Origin: Verrucomicrobiota bacterium | GTDB lineage: Bacteria; Verrucomicrobiota; Verrucomicrobiia; Limisphaerales; UBA1100 | NCBI GenBank assembly: GCA_028872685.1 | Contig: JAPKEI010000032.1 | Span: forward strand, 1-13,445 | Reading direction: 5' to 3' | DNA length: 13,445 nucleotides | In this document: piece by piece, positions 12,226 to 13,445 of the stretch | Numbering within the stretch: position 1 is the stretch's first letter | Layout of the letters: each line of letters begins with the position of its first letter | Notes under the pieces: model-generated | What the model saw: only the letters and a program-made list of their open reading frames with translations | Database searches by the model: none | Told to the model about the DNA's origin: nothing | Translations under genes and position numbers: made by a program

Positions 12226-13445
12226 ATGCCCAGACCCGCAAATAAAAATCCCCAACGCCGCCCTTCCAAACGCGGCCCTTCCAAACGCGGCCCTCGCAAG
12301 CGCGGGGGCAGCAATGTTCCGGATGGACTGCCGCGCGATGTGGAAGAACATGGCGAAGACCTCGCCGCGCTTGAGGAAGCCGATGGTGAAGAAATTCGTA
12401 TGGGCGATCTTCAGCAAAAAGACATCGCCGAGCTGAATATAATGGCCAAGGAGATGGAGGTGGAAAACTTCGGCACCATGCGCAAGCACGAGGTCATTTT
12501 CCAAATCCTGCGCAAACACGCGGAGGATCGCGGCGTTCTCATCGCCGAGGGAGTGCTGGAAATTCTGCCCGAAGGCTTTGGGTTCCTACGCTCGCCTTAT
12601 TATAATTACCTGCCGTGCCCGGAGGACGTGTACGTGTCGCCTTCGCAGATTCGGCGTTTTGATTTGCAAACCGGCGATCAAATTCAAGGCCGCATTCGGC
12701 CGCCGAAAGAGAAGGAGAAATTTTTTGCGCTGCTCAAGGTGGACGCCGTGGGCGATGAGGATCCGGAAATTGCTAAAGACAAAACACATTTCGACAACCT
12801 AACGCCGTTGTTTCCCGACGAGCGTTTCCTGCTCGAAACCGACCCCGACGAACTTTCCACGCGCGTAATGGACATCGTGTGCCCCATCGGCAAAGGCAGC
12901 CGCGGCGTCATCGTCGCCCCGCCGCGCACTGGCAAAACCGTGTTAATGCAAAAGCTCGCCAACTCGATGCTCAAAAACAACCCCGAGGCGTTTCTGATTA
13001 TTTTGCTTATCGACGAGCGGCCCGAGGAAGTCACCGATATGCAGCGCACGTGTATTGGCGCGGAAGTCATTAGCTCCACGTTTGACGAACCGCCCGAGCG
13101 CCACGTGCAAGTCGCCGAGATGGTAATCGAAAAAGCCCGTCGAATGGTGGAGCACAAAAAGGACGTCATCATCCTGCTCGATTCCATCACCCGCCTCGCC
13201 CGCGCCTACAACACCGTGCAGCCGCACAGTGGTAAAATTCTCTCCGGCGGCGTGGATGCCAACGCACTGCATAAGCCTAAGCGGTTTTTTGGCGCGGCGC
13301 GCAATATCGAGGAAGGCGGATCCCTAACCATCATGGCCACGGCGTTGGTGGATACGGGTAGCCGTATGGACGAGGTTATCTTTGAGGAATTCAAAGGCAC
13401 CGGTAACATGGAGGTGCACCTCGATCGTTCGTTGGTGGACCGCCG
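12226..13445 (+). CDS. rho: Transcription termination factor Rho (cut by right edge)
   Basis: 406 residues are visible from the ATG at 12226 and the frame leaves the window open, so the last part of the ATPase domain is missing. Rho is the hexameric RNA-dependent ATPase that ends transcription. Residues 1-28 form a strongly basic tail containing PSKRG, PSKRG and PRKRG, then an acidic stretch (38-56). The N-terminal RNA-binding part includes GVLEILPEGFGFLR and YNYLPCPEDVYVSPSQIRRF (about 110-145), the primary binding site. The ATPase core has Walker A APPRTGKT (231-238), LLIDERPEEV (260-269), Walker B VIILLDSITRLARAYN (314-329) and HKPKRFFGAARNIEEGGS (349-366, Q-loop region). A threonine replaces the usual alanine in the P-loop (PPRTGKT). 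It starts 103 bases after the fusion gene, so it could have its own promoter or be read through. Confidence 0.95.
   Translation, partial: MPRPANKNPQRRPSKRGPSKRGPRKRGGSNVPDGLPRDVEEHGEDLAALEEADGEEIRMGDLQQKDIAELNIMAKEMEVENFGTMRKHEVIFQILRKHAEDRGVLIAEGVLEILPEGFGFLRSPYYNYLPCPEDVYVSPSQIRRFDLQTGDQIQGRIRPPKEKEKFFALLKVDAVGDEDPEIAKDKTHFDNLTPLFPDERFLLETDPDELSTRVMDIVCPIGKGSRGVIVAPPRTGKTVLMQKLANSMLKNNPEAFLIILLIDERPEEVTDMQRTCIGAEVISSTFDEPPERHVQVAEMVIEKARRMVEHKKDVIILLDSITRLARAYNTVQPHSGKILSGGVDANALHKPKRFFGAARNIEEGGSLTIMATALVDTGSRMDEVIFEEFKGTGNMEVHLDRSLVDR
12261..12305 (+). repeat. 15-bp tandem repeat, three units, inside rho
   Basis: CCCTTCCAAACGCGG occurs twice in perfect tandem (12261-12275, 12276-12290), followed by a degenerate third copy CCCTCGCAAGCGCGG (12291-12305). 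The unit is a multiple of three, so copy number changes keep the rho frame. It encodes two PSKRG units and one PRKRG unit in the basic N-terminal tail. Confidence 0.9.

Noticed and set aside
10449..12314. Long minus-strand frames (270 and 344 aa) under the fusion gene
   Set aside because: They mirror the RpiB and GlyA coding strand and have no motifs of their own. The plus-strand domains are unambiguous.
1..13445. CRISPR array, tRNA, rRNA, transposase, phage or defence genes
   Set aside because: None was seen in reading either strand. The window is mainly core metabolism.

Overview
The window reads as chromosomal DNA of a Gram-negative bacterium, most likely Verrucomicrobiota (Pedosphaera/Limisphaerales-like). 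This is inferred from gene content, not from a marker gene. The pointers are a lipoprotein with a lipobox, a PpiD/SurA-like periplasmic chaperone, a prepilin-like protein of the kind abundant in the Planctomycetota-Verrucomicrobiota-Chlamydiota (PVC) group, and start codons that mostly lack Shine-Dalgarno motifs. I see no tRNA, rRNA, insertion sequence, integrase or CRISPR array.

Left part (1-2780). A membrane-anchored peptidyl-prolyl isomerase gene enters from the left edge on the minus strand and starts at 952. Divergent to it are a small lipoprotein gene (1067-1453) and an overlapping small exported or membrane cysteine-containing protein gene (1450-1863). A 118-base leader with two stem-loops follows, then a prepilin-like gene (1981-2733) that ends in a clear intrinsic terminator (2752-2779).

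Middle (2815-12122). A tightly packed plus-strand purine operon: purS, purQ, purL, purF, purM, purD, then one long ORF. Junctions are 1- or 4-base overlaps or gaps of at most 24 bases. A terminator-like hairpin sits just before purS and may be an attenuator. PurF, PurD, PurSQL and PurM catalyse steps 1, 2, 4 and 5 of IMP synthesis. The other steps are not in the window.

The most unusual item is that last ORF (9978-12122, 714 aa). It joins three normally separate enzymes: a YwlE-like low-molecular-weight protein phosphatase, ribose-5-phosphate isomerase B and serine hydroxymethyltransferase. The domain order follows the Bacillus ywlE - rpiB - glyA gene order. Two of the three products feed the purine genes beside it: ribose-5-phosphate leads to PRPP for PurF, and SHMT makes glycine for PurD plus one-carbon units.

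Right part (12123-13445). A 103-base C-rich, G-poor leader precedes rho, which runs off the right edge. Its N-terminus carries a basic tail built from a 15-base tandem repeat.
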